Source: CAZJYI01 sp964550025 (GTDB lineage Bacteria; Verrucomicrobiota; Kiritimatiellia; UBA8416; CAYOBW01). Taken from it: DNA of 64,000 bases. The stretch lies in the NCBI GenBank assembly GCA_964550025.1, contig CAZJYI010000046.1, positions 10,820 to 74,819 of the forward strand. Reading direction: 5' to 3'. Below the pieces are notes generated by a model, which did no database searches, was not told the origin of the DNA, and worked only from the letters and a program-made list of their open reading frames with translations. A program made the position numbers and the translations under genes. This document shows positions 63,073 through 64,000 of this stretch, in pieces (positions within the stretch are counted from its first letter, which is position 1; each line of letters starts with the position of its first letter).

Positions 63073-64000
63073 ATGAGCAAACGGCAAACAAAGGCGCTTT
63101 TCGTAGTTGCCGGCCTGTTCATTGCCGTCCTCACAGCGCTGAATGTCCTGGCCTACCGCCACGCGCACGCCATGATGCGCTACTCACGCGGCGGCAACCG
63201 AACACGTGCGCCGGAATCTCTCACCTTGCGCGGCAAGGCGCGTGTTTTGTTCAGCGGTGTCAACATACCGCGTCCGGGTGGCACACTCAGCATGGACGAC
63301 CTGGAGGGGGAATGGTGCCGGATGCGTATTCCCATCGACGGGGATGTCACGCTGGAATCGTGGTACTGCACCGCCGGTGGCGAGAACCGTCCGCTGGTCA
63401 TCCTCTTTCACGGATACTCTGCCTCGAAAGAGAGCCTCCTGCTCGAAGCCGCGGTGTTCCGGAGTCTGGGCCTGTCCGTGATGCTCGTTGATTTTCGCGG
63501 TTCGGGCGGGTCGTCCGAATCGTACACGACGTTTGGGGTCCTGGAGGGCGAGGACGTTGCCGCGGCCGTCCGCCACGCACGGCGGGAGTTGTCCCCCTCG
63601 ACCCTCGTGCTCTTTGGGCAGTCGATGGGTGCTGCCGCCGTGCTGCGGGCGATTCACTGTCACGGCGTCGAACCTGACGCCGTCATCATCGCCGCTGTGT
63701 TCGATACGATGTGCGGCACGGTCCGCAACCGTTTTCGTGCGATGGGTGTCCCGTCTTTCCCCGCCGCCCGGCTGCTGGTGTTCTGGGGCGGTGTGCAGAA
63801 CGGGTTCAACGGCTTCGCGCACAGGCCCGTCGGTTACGCTGCGAGCGTATCATGCCCGGCGCTCTTCCTGCATGGGGCAGATGACCCGCGTGCGCGCGTG
63901 TCCGAAGCCAGGCGCGTCTATGATGCCGTAGGCGCGAGAAAGCGCTTTGTGGCGTTTCAGGGTGTCGGTCACGAGTCCTGCGCGCGAAAGTGCCCGGACC
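63073..64000 (+). CDS. Membrane-anchored alpha/beta hydrolase (cut by window edge)
   Basis: 309 codons are visible with no stop. AGGGG lies about ten bases before the ATG at 63073, ten bases after the kinase B stop, so it belongs to the same operon. An N-terminal helix (ALFVVAGLFIAVLTALNVLA, 8-27) anchors the protein. The hydrolase fold shows an oxyanion-hole FHGYS (H113-G114), nucleophile elbow GQSMG (S184), acid HGADDP (D271) and catalytic His GVGHES (H300). The family includes serine peptidases and esterases with very varied substrates. Most of the domain seems present, so only a short C-terminal piece should be missing. Confidence 0.88.
   Translation, partial: MSKRQTKALFVVAGLFIAVLTALNVLAYRHAHAMMRYSRGGNRTRAPESLTLRGKARVLFSGVNIPRPGGTLSMDDLEGEWCRMRIPIDGDVTLESWYCTAGGENRPLVILFHGYSASKESLLLEAAVFRSLGLSVMLVDFRGSGGSSESYTTFGVLEGEDVAAAVRHARRELSPSTLVLFGQSMGAAAVLRAIHCHGVEPDAVIIAAVFDTMCGTVRNRFRAMGVPSFPAARLLVFWGGVQNGFNGFAHRPVGYAASVSCPALFLHGADDPRARVSEARRVYDAVGARKRFVAFQGVGHESCARKCPD

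Noticed and set aside
1..64000. tRNA and rRNA genes
   Set aside because: I scanned for T-loop GGTTCGA-type and rRNA core sequences and saw no cloverleaf or rRNA; a covariance-model search was not possible.

Overview
The window is G+C-rich bacterial chromosome with about 38 protein genes, no rRNA, tRNA or CRISPR array that I can see, and many short palindromic repeats between genes. The gene mix (exported sulfatase, an exported glycoside hydrolase of the GH106 type, beta-helix protein, VIT/VWA protein, ECF sigma/anti-sigma pair, large membrane-anchored Ser/Thr kinases) and the repeat-filled intergenic regions suggest the PVC superphylum, perhaps Kiritimatiellota, Lentisphaerota or Verrucomicrobiota. 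That placement is inference; there is no marker gene here that settles it.

Layout. 1-3205 (minus): exported terpene-cyclase-fold protein, flavin disulfide reductase and an ABC-class ATPase (cut by the left edge), joined by GTGA overlaps. 3396-8111: an AMMECR1-domain lipoprotein and a Tat-signal radical SAM enzyme of the AmmeMemoRadiSam type, flanking a membrane protein with a spermidine-synthase-like domain. 8398-13121: glycosyltransferase, small-multidrug-export family protein, gltX, glnS. 13498-17406 (minus): a membrane protein and three tandem secretin-like paralogues. 17527-25814: rdgB, a lipoprotein/ftsB/eno cluster (minus), rfbB-like dehydratase, YihY/BrkB protein, UvrD-type helicase. 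26437-33394: lipid-kinase-family protein, GNAT acetyltransferase (minus), SWIM-SNF2 helicase, small membrane protein, sigma factor and anti-sigma factor. 33753-37781: small membrane protein (minus), ARPP-1-domain protein and VIT/VWA protein, enclosed by near-identical inverted repeats of about 200 bp. 38554-45910: exported polysaccharide-degradation genes (GH106-like, beta-helix, sulfatase) plus a solitary VapB-like antitoxin. 45993-49087 (minus): FIST sensor plus hybrid histidine kinase. 49318-64000: a 14.7-kb operon of PP2C phosphatase, double Ser/Thr kinase, coiled-coil lipoprotein, second double Ser/Thr kinase and an alpha/beta hydrolase cut by the right edge.

The most unusual parts are the phosphatase/double-kinase operon, in which each kinase protein carries one canonical and one altered catalytic loop and the membrane-distal parts look related, and the repeat landscape. 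The repeats include perfect 20- and 25-bp-armed hairpins, a 9-bp-periodic TGTG motif seen at many loci, a 69-bp tandem duplication that copies a start codon, and repeats that have become the coding N- or C-termini of genes. No transposase or RAYT gene is visible in the window.
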